DNA from: Parvularcula oceani
GTDB lineage: Bacteria; Pseudomonadota; Alphaproteobacteria; Caulobacterales; Parvularculaceae
Length of the DNA: 64,000 nucleotides
Direction: 5' to 3'
Assembly (NCBI RefSeq): GCF_000733125.1
Contig: NZ_JPHU01000002.1
Coordinates: 1-64,000, forward strand
The position numbers and the translations under genes were made by a program. Position 1 is the first letter of the stretch. The number at the start of each line of letters is the position of its first letter. Under the pieces are notes generated by a model. That model did no database searches. It worked only from the letters and a program-made list of their open reading frames with translations, and was not told the DNA's origin. Shown piece by piece: positions 1 through 9,730 of this stretch.

Positions 1-132
1 TGCCCCGCCGCGAACCCAGCCCCCGGCGAAAGCCGTTGCGGCAGGCGCGCGAAGCGGCCTCGGCGACACGCGGCTGCCGCGACGCCGCAAGAGCCGCCGG
101 GCACCGTGCAGGGCAGCCGCCCTACGGGCCCT

Positions 133-195
133 GTAGGGTGGATCATGATCCACCATCCGGCGGCGGGGTCCGTGGTGGATCACGATCCACCCTAC
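133..195. repeat. REP-like inverted repeat made of two nested palindromes
   Basis: Two 22-base arms, 133-154 and 174-195, are reverse complements with one mismatch. Each arm contains a near-perfect 18-base palindrome of the form GGTGGATCATGATCCACC. The 19 bases between them are GC-rich. Bases 1-132 show nothing I can assign. The layout resembles intergenic REP/BIME elements; whether other copies exist in the genome cannot be seen here. Confidence 0.7.
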
Positions 196-206
196 GCGCA
201 TCTCGG

Positions 207-269
207 TCGCGCTATCGCTCCGCTACATGAGCGCACTTCAGTCGCGCTACCGCTCCGCCACATGAGCGC
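207..269. repeat. Direct repeat of 28 bases (two copies)
   Basis: Copies at 207-234 and 242-269 match at 26 of 28 positions and are separated by 7 bases. The right-hand copy contains the stop codon and last codons of the DUF167 reading frame on the minus strand. The left-hand copy is therefore a duplicate of that gene's 3' end, sitting next to the palindromic element at 133-195. Confidence 0.75.
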
Positions 270-548
270 GGAGGAGCCCCGCCACCCGCGCTTCGAGCCC
301 CTCCGGCGGGTCTTGGACCGCGAGCAGCTCGTCCCGCCCGCGCTCGCCTCTTTCGATCGAGAGGGAGGATTTCGGCACGCCCAGCGCCTTCGCCATCTGC
401 TTCAGCACGGCCCGGTTCGCCCGCCCGCCCTCGGGCGGCGCCGTCACCCGGACGATCAGGCGCGGCGGCCGGCCTCCGCGCCGGGATCATGCGTGCCGCC
501 GACAGAGGGCGCGGCGGCGTTCGGGGTGACGCGGAGGGGGATGTGCAT
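247..548 (-). pseudogene. DUF167/YggU family protein, broken by a single-base frameshift
   Basis: From the ATG at 548 the minus strand reads MHIPLRVTPNAAAP, matching the N-terminal strand of the DUF167 (YggU) family, small conserved proteins of unknown biochemical role. This frame closes at a TGA at 458-456. The family core RLIVRVTAPPEGGRANRA, followed by KALGVPKSS, continues in the neighbouring frame to a stop at 249-247. Restoring one C near 459-461 gives a continuous protein of about 100 residues, the normal family length. It is either a recent pseudogene or a sequencing/assembly error. The start is tentative: I see no strong ribosome-binding site. Confidence 0.75.
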
Positions 549-662
549 GAATGAAATTAGCCCAGACCGGTTTCTCCTGTGACAAAACCTCAGAAGCTAC
601 TTAGCGAGTGTTGGGCTGATTTGATACTGATCTATATATAACGCTTAGCCCACACCCAAACC

Positions 663-1223
663 TCATGGCAGTAAGCCAACGATTGCCTCCATCTCGTCCA
701 CCCAAATACTCATACGGGTTTCACCCAAGGCGCCTACATTCTCTGTAGGGAATGTGTATAGTCTCGAATCATCAACGTTGACTTTACTTTTGAGCTTTAT
801 AGCCGCCTCCTCTGAGCGGTGTGCAATAAAGTTCCGGTAGTGCCGGAAATCGTCAAGAGCCCATGGAGTTTGCCCAAAAAGAGTCGATACGTCGTTTGCC
901 ACTTGGGGCGCCATTAAGTTCGTGAAACTGATACACTCCTGAGGTATCGTCCAATTCGGCTCCCGGCGGGCTCGAGCGCCGCGATTAAGATACTGTCGGA
1001 GAACCGCATTTGTATGCAAGCGCCGTTGCTGACGACTTGGCCTATGAGCCACTGCAGCTTGATGTAATAAATAGGATCTTACAAGCTGCTCCCATCGGGC
1101 AAATGTCTCAATCTCTAGAGCATGCCGCACAAGCCGATCATGTCGATCCGCCCCGTTCAGGCTTTCAATTTCATCAGAAAGCTTCTTGATAACACCGAAT
1201 ATTCGTAAATAATTATCGGGCAC
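663..1223 (-). CDS. HEPN-domain protein (putative RNase, partner of the DUF262 protein)
   Basis: A 186-residue, mostly helical protein starting at GTG 1223, one base after the stop of the upstream DUF262 gene, so the two are translationally coupled. Residues 130-135 read RNFIAH, the RX4-6H signature of HEPN ribonucleases, with a preceding HYR and a following R136. HEPN proteins of the MAE_28990/MAE_18760 type are known to sit beside DUF262 genes. Base composition is much more AT-rich than in the neighbouring genes, which suggests transfer. Nuclease activity, target and any defence role are inference; I do not recognise a specific characterised homologue. Confidence 0.7.
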   Translation of the reverse strand: MPDNYLRIFGVIKKLSDEIESLNGADRHDRLVRHALEIETFARWEQLVRSYLLHQAAVAHRPSRQQRRLHTNAVLRQYLNRGARARREPNWTIPQECISFTNLMAPQVANDVSTLFGQTPWALDDFRHYRNFIAHRSEEAAIKLKSKVNVDDSRLYTFPTENVGALGETRMSIWVDEMEAIVGLLP

Positions 1224-1224
1224 A

Positions 1225-2283
1225 TCAATTCACAAGGCTTGCCAAATGCTGAAAGCGCGACAAGCGTTGAGCAAGACGTTGAGTTGATGATTTCGAATTG
1301 ATCACAAATCGGGCATGGGGACCGTCGGCTTCGTTGTTCTCAACCGCAACTGCAACTTTACGAAGAGCATCAATAAGCTTATCGTCATCTATATCCTTGA
1401 AGGATTCTATAGGCGCGGCCTTTGCCTTTTCATTCTGCGAGTTCTCCGGTAGGTACCCAAATTTTGCCGACACGACGTAGAACAATATCAAGAAGTTTGG
1501 AGCATCGAAGAACGTTGTTTCCGACAGATCATATTCATACACTTTCTTTATATGGCCAATCATCTCATCAAATTTTTCCCTGTATGATTCGAAATAATTC
1601 TCGTCCTCCTTTGTCTTTGCCCTGTAAAACGCATCAATTTTTTGCTCTCCCCCATCTTGAATCCCCGAGATCAATGCCCTCATCAACTCAGCAACTAGAG
1701 TGTTGTCCTTCATTCGAACAACGTCACGAGTAGTCAGTATATGGTTATCAGTTATGAATCCGCGGTAGGCTTGAGCTAAATTCCATACCGCCCACTTTAT
1801 TGGCTCAGAGTACTTAGCATGCCTCAATTCAGGCGGCGTTACCTTCACACTATACGAGTTCAGCCTCGCAAATACCTCTAGCACATCCTCGTCTTTTGCG
1901 TTGATAAGCTGAACCGTTGCGATTTGATAAGAGAGAAACTGTTCCTGCTCATCATCGGTTAATGAACTATACTTTTTACCAGAGAAGTCATTACTCTTTG
2001 TTGACAGCCGTAACTTGTCTGACGCAAAGTCCAGTATGGCTTTCAATCGCTGCTGCCCATCAACAACTTCTCTTATGCTAACCTTCTTTTTTGTATCTAC
2101 CCGCGTTCTTATATAGACTTGTGGTATACTGAGACCTTTGAGTATTGTATCGATTAAGAACGTCCGAGCTGCCGGTGTCCAAACATCTCCACGTTGAAAA
2201 TCTGGGGACAGTTCGAGCATGTCTTTTTCATGCCATTCAACAAAATCAGCAATAGTATAAGTCTGCTGAGACGATCCAGCCAT
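1225..2283 (-). CDS. DUF262 family protein (ParB/Srx-fold NTPase/nuclease-like)
   Basis: A protein of about 352 residues with the DUF262 N-terminal hallmarks: an FQRGDVW segment near residue 29 and the signature DGQQRL at about 75-80. This domain is shared with the GmrS part of the type IV restriction system GmrSD and with many defence proteins, and is thought to use or sense NTPs. I prefer the ATG at 2283 because GAAGGGAAAG lies just upstream; a GTG at 2310 would add nine residues. It lacks the C-terminal DUF1524 HNH domain of full GmrSD proteins. The HEPN gene follows after one base. The codon use is AT-rich, unlike the flanking chromosome. Confidence 0.85.
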   Translation of the reverse strand: MAGSSQQTYTIADFVEWHEKDMLELSPDFQRGDVWTPAARTFLIDTILKGLSIPQVYIRTRVDTKKKVSIREVVDGQQRLKAILDFASDKLRLSTKSNDFSGKKYSSLTDDEQEQFLSYQIATVQLINAKDEDVLEVFARLNSYSVKVTPPELRHAKYSEPIKWAVWNLAQAYRGFITDNHILTTRDVVRMKDNTLVAELMRALISGIQDGGEQKIDAFYRAKTKEDENYFESYREKFDEMIGHIKKVYEYDLSETTFFDAPNFLILFYVVSAKFGYLPENSQNEKAKAAPIESFKDIDDDKLIDALRKVAVAVENNEADGPHARFVINSKSSTQRLAQRLSRFQHLASLVN

Positions 2284-2401
2284 AAACTTTCCCTTCGTAT
2301 TTATTTCCACAACGGTCGGATCGAAAGCTCAGCGCGCCTACTGCGATTGATTGAGTGCTACAGTCTGATTCCGAATCCACAGCAACATACGCTGAGTCTT
2401 A

Positions 2402-4458
<2,057 letters not shown>

Positions 4459-4465
4459 TCGCAGG

Positions 4466-5383
4466 CTAGTGGCGCGGGGAGCGTCCCGCAAGGACGTCGT
4501 CAGTCAATCGGCGGAAGGCCTTGGCGAGGATGCGGGCGGTGCGGCGCCCCTCCTCCACCGGCAGGCCGTTCGGCGGCCAGGCGGGCGTGTTGGCGACGTC
4601 CACGATATAGATGCGGCCGTCATGCCGGTCGCGCAGGACGTCGAGCACGCCGTAATCGAGGCCCATGGCCACGCAGAAGCGCCCGATCTGCGCGATCTCG
4701 TCAGCGCTGAAGACCTCTTCGGCCTCATGCGCGGTGACGGAGGTGTTCTCGGCCGCCGCGAAGCGCTTTACCTCGGGCCGCCGCTTGACGAAGACGAGCG
4801 GGACGGCGCCGCCGCAGACATAGGTGCGCAGGTCGCGCGCCTCGCCGTCCTTCACCGTGTCGACGAGGCGCTCATAGACGGCCTCGCCGCGCACCCGTTC
4901 GGGCGGCAGCGGCCCCTGAACGATACGGCCGTCATGCCGGTAGTTCTCGTCGGATTTCTCGACAAGCGGGCCGTCATGGGTCAGCGGATCGACGGCGAGG
5001 GCGTAGCCGAAGACCTCTTCGAAGACCTGCTCGACATGGCGCTTGGAGATGTCCTCGCAGGCGCGGTTCAGGATCGGCACCCCGCCTGCGACATGGGGCA
5101 TGTCGCCCTCGCCGAAGCGGATGGCGAGGTCATGGGGGGCGCCGTCCGCCGCCTCTTCGGCCGTCACGATCCGGTCGCCATTGAGGGCGCAGAACAGCGT
5201 CAGGGCCTGATAGATGGAGGGGCTGCGCGGGGTCGTCAGGATGCGAAGGCGCGGCGCGACCCGTTGGCGCAACGCCGCGGATAGCGGCTCGACATAGGGC
5301 GCGACCTGGCGCCCGCGCCAGCGCATGCGGCCGACGGCCCCCGGTGCCTGCTGCAACCCCTCTAACCACGTCTGTGGCATCAT
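4466..5383 (-). CDS. ATP-grasp-like protein of unknown function
   Basis: A 305-residue protein with no signal peptide. The C-terminal third has a segment LDYGVLDVLRD followed by IYIVDVANTP, resembling the metal-binding acidic strand and (E/D)xN loop of ATP-grasp ligases. Central residues read VFVKRRP and similar lysine-rich strands. Such proteins usually couple ATP hydrolysis to carboxylate-amine ligation, but the substrate cannot be guessed. Two ATG codons (5383 and 5380) are possible starts behind a weak AGTAGGGG. It is co-directional with thiC and its stop lies only a few bases before the TPP aptamer. Confidence 0.6.
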   Translation of the reverse strand: MMPQTWLEGLQQAPGAVGRMRWRGRQVAPYVEPLSAALRQRVAPRLRILTTPRSPSIYQALTLFCALNGDRIVTAEEAADGAPHDLAIRFGEGDMPHVAGGVPILNRACEDISKRHVEQVFEEVFGYALAVDPLTHDGPLVEKSDENYRHDGRIVQGPLPPERVRGEAVYERLVDTVKDGEARDLRTYVCGGAVPLVFVKRRPEVKRFAAAENTSVTAHEAEEVFSADEIAQIGRFCVAMGLDYGVLDVLRDRHDGRIYIVDVANTPAWPPNGLPVEEGRRTARILAKAFRRLTDDVLAGRSPRH

Positions 5384-5443
5384 GGCCCCTACTGCGCTGG
5401 CCCGGCGCCTTTGCGGCGCGAGGTCAATTCCAGTGAGGGTAGG

Positions 5444-6619
5444 TCAATCCGCGGCCGCGTCGAGTAACAAACCGATGAATTCCGAGAGGGTCTCGCGGTC
5501 GAGCCAGCGGACCACGGCCACGAGGTCGTGCTCGTAGTCGATGAAGACCATGTTCGTCCCCGCGCCGAGATAGGCGACCGCGTCCTCGCGCGCCGCGGGG
5601 AAACGCTCCTGCCCGGTGTTGAGGAACCAGTTCATGTAGCCATAGCCGGGCTCGGGTCCGGTCGGGGTGGTCGCGCGCTCGACCCAGTCCTCCGACAGGA
5701 TGCGCTCGCCGCCCCATTCCCCGCGCCGAAGGCCCAGGAGCCCGAGGCGCGCGAGGTCGCGGGCGGAGACGAACATGCCGCCGCCCCAATGGCCGCCGCC
5801 GGAGACGACCTCGACCGGCTCGCCGCCAAGGTCGATGGTGGAGTTCTCGTAGCCCTCCCAGTGCCAGTCATCCGAGGCGCCGATGGGATCCATCACCCCC
5901 TCCTTCAGAACCTCCGGCAGCGGACGGTCCCAGAGATGGGTCAGAGCGAGCGCCAGCGCGTTGACGCGGACGTCGTTATATTCCCAGTGCTCGCCCGGCT
6001 CGGGCGGACCTGCGGCGAGGTCGGACCAGGGTTCCTCGCCCTGCGGGCGGTCGGCCCACCATGGCTTGCCCCAGAGCGTGCCGATCCAGCCGGAGGTCTG
6101 GCGCAGCATCTGATCCCAGGTGATCGGCCGGTTGTGCGGCAGGGCGAAATCCTCCGTTGGCGGATCGATGGTATCGAGCATTGCGGTGTCCGGGTCGAGC
6201 ATCCCCCGGTCGAAGGCGAGCCCCGCCATATGCGAGAGGAAGGTCTTGGAGATCGAGAAGGTCATGTCGACCGCGTCCGTCTCGCCCCATTCGGCGACGA
6301 TATAGCCGTCCTTCAGGATGATGCCGTTCGATGCCGCGCGCGGCTCGAAGGGACCGATGGGCGAGGAGAAGGGCTCGCGCGCCCAGGTCAGCGGGACGGT
6401 CAGCGAGAGGTCGCGGACATCGGCGACCTCCGCCAGCTCGGGCGGGAACTTGGTCTCGTTCTCGACGGCGAAGTCGATGGCGGCCTGGAGCTTTTCGGGG
6501 TCGAGGCCGAGGTCTTGGGGCGCGCGGGTGTCCCAGGCAGGATGGGGGCCGGGGACGTAGCCCGTCTGCGCCTGCGCCGTGCCGAAGAAGAGCACTGTTG
6601 CTGCCAAGAGAATCCGCAT
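5444..6619 (-). CDS. Secreted serine hydrolase, beta-lactamase (class C)/esterase family
   Basis: The start is placed at ATG 6619 because MRILLAATVLFFGTAQAQ is a clean signal peptide and a GGAGCGGACGG stretch precedes it; longer versions add a basic, unlikely leader. The mature protein of about 370 residues has the S-x-x-K nucleophile motif SISK (about 122-125), a Y-x-D segment in EYNDVRVN (about 214-216) in place of the usual YxN, and a late GGHWGGGMF loop. These are typical of the penicillin-binding-protein-like esterase/beta-lactamase-related family. The substrate is unknown. It is divergent from the HEAT-like gene at 6764. Confidence 0.85.
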   Translation of the reverse strand: MRILLAATVLFFGTAQAQTGYVPGPHPAWDTRAPQDLGLDPEKLQAAIDFAVENETKFPPELAEVADVRDLSLTVPLTWAREPFSSPIGPFEPRAASNGIILKDGYIVAEWGETDAVDMTFSISKTFLSHMAGLAFDRGMLDPDTAMLDTIDPPTEDFALPHNRPITWDQMLRQTSGWIGTLWGKPWWADRPQGEEPWSDLAAGPPEPGEHWEYNDVRVNALALALTHLWDRPLPEVLKEGVMDPIGASDDWHWEGYENSTIDLGGEPVEVVSGGGHWGGGMFVSARDLARLGLLGLRRGEWGGERILSEDWVERATTPTGPEPGYGYMNWFLNTGQERFPAAREDAVAYLGAGTNMVFIDYEHDLVAVVRWLDRETLSEFIGLLLDAAAD

Positions 6620-6763
6620 CCGTCCGCTCCGTCGCTGTCGCGGCATCCTTCTGGCAGTCGCCGGATGCGAAGGCACGGGAAAGGTTCAGCGTTTCCCGTG
6701 CGAAGCGGAGGGGTTGCCGTCCTGCCCGCGTCGCCGCAGGCTTGCAGCGGAACGGGGGCGAAG

Positions 6764-7777
6764 ATGATCTTGCGATTGGCGGCAGCCGCGTTGTTCGGGA
6801 TGGTACTCGGCGCGGGCGGGGTCTTGCTGGTGCAGGACATGCGCGCGGGAGGGGCCGGGGCCGAGGGGGCCGAGGCCGCGCTTGGGCGGGACCTGCTCGC
6901 GGAGGTGCAGCCCGCTGCGGGAGATGCCGAGGCTGCACCGCTCGTCGCGGTCGAGGCGGACCGAGCCGATGCGGGGCCCATCGAGGACGCGGTCGAGCCG
7001 AAGGAGGCGGCGGCCTGCGACGAAGCCTGCGCCGCCGACCTTGCCGACCGTTGGATTGATGGCAGGTTGGAGGAGGAAGGGAGCGAACGGCTGATGCGCA
7101 ACCTCCAAGGCGTCGCTGCGGCGATCAGCGGGGACCGGAACCGACTCAGCCGATTTCTTGGCGTGGTCAGTCGCCAAACGGATCCGCCGGAGGAGTGGAG
7201 CGAGGAATTGCTTCTGCTCGAAGCGAGTCTCTCACCACCTGCCAAGCGCGAAATGGTCGAAATGATGGTCCGGTCACCCGAAGAGACAATTCGCGCACGC
7301 GGCATCTGGGCCTTGCCGTTCGAATGGTGGAAGAACCCGCAGGACATCGCGCTCTTGGAGCGTCATCTGACGAGCGAACGGGGCGGTCCTGCCCTTATGG
7401 CCGCAATTCATCAGATACAGTATCTCGATCCCAGCCTTCGTTCCCGGGGAATGCAAGCGACGCTGCGAAGCCATGCGCAGCATCATCCGGAGCCGCAGAT
7501 CCGTGCCGCTGCGTTCGGAACGGTGCTGAGCCACGAGGTACGACCAAGTGCGAGTACAGGCTTGGCCGAGAACGCGCTAACCGACCCCGCGCCGGAAGTC
7601 AGACTCGCCGCCGCCTACTATCTCTATCCGGTGGGAGATCGTCCCGAGGATGAAGCTTTGCGGACCGATCTGCGCTCGATCGCGAAAAGCATCGCTGATG
7701 ACCCGAAGGCCAATGCGCACCTTCGACTTCAGGCGCTCAGCCTTCTCATCGATGGACCCTTCGTGATCCAGCACTAG
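6764..7777 (+). CDS. Membrane-anchored HEAT-repeat-like protein of unknown function
   Basis: A 337-residue protein. The N-terminus MILRLAAAALFGMVLGAGGVLL is a signal anchor, followed by a low-complexity acidic, Ala/Glu-rich segment to about residue 95. The remainder is helical, with spaced repeats such as PEETIRARGIWALPFEW, PEPQIRAAAFGTVLS and PAPEVRLAAAYYLY that look like HEAT/PBS lyase-type helical repeats. These often mediate protein-protein contacts in the periplasm. The start at ATG 6764 was chosen because the open frame upstream is antisense to the serine hydrolase. Its stop lies 14 bases from the convergent SulP gene. Confidence 0.6.
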   Translation: MILRLAAAALFGMVLGAGGVLLVQDMRAGGAGAEGAEAALGRDLLAEVQPAAGDAEAAPLVAVEADRADAGPIEDAVEPKEAAACDEACAADLADRWIDGRLEEEGSERLMRNLQGVAAAISGDRNRLSRFLGVVSRQTDPPEEWSEELLLLEASLSPPAKREMVEMMVRSPEETIRARGIWALPFEWWKNPQDIALLERHLTSERGGPALMAAIHQIQYLDPSLRSRGMQATLRSHAQHHPEPQIRAAAFGTVLSHEVRPSASTGLAENALTDPAPEVRLAAAYYLYPVGDRPEDEALRTDLRSIAKSIADDPKANAHLRLQALSLLIDGPFVIQH

Positions 7778-7790
7778 CCCTCCCGCGCCC

Positions 7791-9416
7791 TCAATGCCCC
7801 GTATCCGTCCGCCCCGTGCGGACGCGGTAATCGGCGGCCACGGGGTAGTCCGGATCGTCCGGCAGGGTGTCGATCAGCTGGCCGGCGGTCGTCAGGAGCC
7901 TGCGGCAGTCGGGGCTGAGATGGCGCAGGCGGAGGTCCTTGCCGCGGGCGGCATAGCGGCCAGCGAGCGCATCGATGGCGGCGAGGCCTGAATGGTCGGC
8001 GACGCGCGCCTGCTTGAAGTCGATCACCACGTGCTGGGGGTCGTCCTTGGGATGGAAGAGATCGCCGAAGCTCTGCGTCGAGCCGAAGAAGAGCGGGCCC
8101 GCCACGTAATATACCTTGGCGTCATCCTCTTCCTCGGTCCTGGCGATGTGCATGTGGGTCGCTTGCTTCCACGCGAAGACCAGCGCCGAGATGACGATGC
8201 CGACGACCACGGCGACCGCCAGATCCTCCATCACCGTGACGACGGTGACGGCGAGGATGACGAGCGCGTCGGATTTGGGCACGCGGGCGAGGATCTGGAC
8301 CGACTTCCACGCGAAGGTGCCGATCACCACCATGAACATGACGCCGACCAGCGCCGCGAGCGGGATCTGCTCGATGGGGCCGGAGGCGAAGAGGATGAAG
8401 GCGAGGAGGAAGAGCGCGGCAAGCGTGCCGGAGACCCGCGTGCGGCCGCCCGATTTCACGTTGATCATGGACTGGCCGATCATGGCGCAGCCGCCCATGC
8501 CGCCGAAGAAGCCGGTGACGACGTTCGCGGCGCCCTGCGCCACGCATTCCTGGCTGGCGCCGCCCTTCTCGCCCTTGATCTCGCCGACGAGGTTCAGGGT
8601 GAGGAGCGACTCGATCAGGCCGATGGCCGCGAGGATGACAGCATAGGGCAGGATGATGCCGAGCGTTTCGAGGTCGAAGGGCACGCCCGGAATGTGGAAG
8701 GGCGGCAGGCCGCCCTTGATGCTGGCGAGGTCGCCGACGCGCGGCACGGGCAGGTCGAAGCCGATGACGAGCCCCGCCACGACGCCGATGGCGGCGAGCG
8801 GCGCGGGAATGATTCTCGTCACCTTGGGCAGGCCCCAGATGATCGCCATCGTCAGCGCGACGAGGCCGAGCGAGAGATAGAGCGCGGTGCCGGACATCCA
8901 TTCATGCCCCCCTGCCCCGTCAGAGACCTGGAACTGTTCGAGCTGGGCGAGGCCGATGACGATGGCGAGGCCGTTCACGAAGCCCAGCATGACCGGATAG
9001 GGCACCATGCGGATGAACTTGCCCCAGCGCATCAGGCCCGCGCCGAGCTGGATCAGCCCCATCAGGACCACCGTGGCGAAGAGATATTCCACGCCATGGG
9101 AGGAGACGAGTTCGACCATGACCACGGCCAGAGCGCCGGTCGCCCCCGAGATCATGCCGGGACGCCCGCCGAAGAGCGCGGTGATCAGGCCGACGATGAA
9201 GGCGGCATAGAGGCCGACCAGCGGGTTGACATTGGCGACCAGCGCGAAGGCCACCGCCTCCGGCACCAGGGCGAGCGCCACCGTCAGGCCGGACAGGGTC
9301 TCGGTCTTGAAGGTGGCGGGCGTGAGGCTCCGCCACTCCTTGGCGGTGCGGTCGGCATAGCCGCGAACGGCCGAGAAGCCGTCCGCGAACAAGGTCGCGG
9401 TCGTGTTGCTGGTCAT
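7791..9416 (-). CDS. SulP family anion transporter with STAS domain
   Basis: A 541-residue inner-membrane protein. Residues of about 30-410 form the hydrophobic SulP core, including the family's signature-like stretch LVPEAVAFALVANVNPLVG and the glycine-rich GGMGGCAMIGQSMIN. The C-terminal 100 residues form a STAS domain (HVVIDFKQARVADHSGLAAID). Family members move sulfate, bicarbonate or dicarboxylates; the sequence does not decide which. No carbonic anhydrase gene is adjacent to favour bicarbonate. Start ATG 9416 lacks a strong Shine-Dalgarno sequence but fits the family N-terminus. Confidence 0.93.
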   Translation of the reverse strand: MTSNTTATLFADGFSAVRGYADRTAKEWRSLTPATFKTETLSGLTVALALVPEAVAFALVANVNPLVGLYAAFIVGLITALFGGRPGMISGATGALAVVMVELVSSHGVEYLFATVVLMGLIQLGAGLMRWGKFIRMVPYPVMLGFVNGLAIVIGLAQLEQFQVSDGAGGHEWMSGTALYLSLGLVALTMAIIWGLPKVTRIIPAPLAAIGVVAGLVIGFDLPVPRVGDLASIKGGLPPFHIPGVPFDLETLGIILPYAVILAAIGLIESLLTLNLVGEIKGEKGGASQECVAQGAANVVTGFFGGMGGCAMIGQSMINVKSGGRTRVSGTLAALFLLAFILFASGPIEQIPLAALVGVMFMVVIGTFAWKSVQILARVPKSDALVILAVTVVTVMEDLAVAVVVGIVISALVFAWKQATHMHIARTEEEDDAKVYYVAGPLFFGSTQSFGDLFHPKDDPQHVVIDFKQARVADHSGLAAIDALAGRYAARGKDLRLRHLSPDCRRLLTTAGQLIDTLPDDPDYPVAADYRVRTGRTDTGH

Positions 9417-9476
9417 GGCGGTCCGGGCTTGGGGAAAGAAACGATCCGGCCGCTAGCGCGTTTTGTGCGATGCAGC

Positions 9477-9502
9477 AAGGGCGCCCCCGAAGGGGCGCCC
9501 TT
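9477..9502 (-). terminator. Stable stem-loop, likely terminator of the 41-codon ORF
   Basis: A perfect 11-base-pair stem (9477-9487 with 9492-9502). On the minus strand the loop is TTCG closed by C-G, an especially stable tetraloop. It begins directly after the stop codon of the small ORF. The following minus-strand bases are not a strong T-run, so efficiency is uncertain. Confidence 0.6.
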
Positions 9503-9504
9503 CT

Positions 9505-9630
9505 TCAGGCGCCGACGAACTGGCCCAGGATCGCGCCATAGGCGGCGACGGGCGTGACATAGGCGACCATCAGAAGCAGCGAGCCGAAGACGGTGCCGAA
9601 GTTCCAGCGGTTCGAATTGGATGTACGCAT
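9505..9630 (-). CDS. Small hydrophobic protein, 41 residues
   Basis: ATG 9630 is preceded by AAGGAGAGAC, a good ribosome-binding site. The peptide starts MRTSNSNRWNFGTVFGSLLL and ends AILGQFVGA, giving one hydrophobic segment (about 14-38) that could span the membrane. The stop is immediately followed by a strong hairpin. Signal, length and terminator together support a real short gene. I do not recognise it and no function can be suggested. It lies alone between SulP and the SARP-hydrolase gene, all on the minus strand. Confidence 0.6.
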   Translation of the reverse strand: MRTSNSNRWNFGTVFGSLLLMVAYVTPVAAYGAILGQFVGA

Positions 9631-9730
9631 CGGGGTCTCTCCTTGTGTTCTGCGTCGAGGAGAAGATGCGCGCCCCGCGTGTGAAGCACCGTTTGAACGG
9701 GTGTGGAGATGTCGCGCGAAACCGTGGAAT

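Noticed and set aside
612-652. Stem TGGGCT/AGCCCA downstream of the HEPN gene as a terminator
   Set aside because: Only six paired bases with a long AT loop and no T-run; too weak to support.
5528-6763. Plus-strand upstream extension of the HEAT-like gene
   Set aside because: It is antisense to the serine hydrolase; a signal anchor and spacing support the start at 6764.
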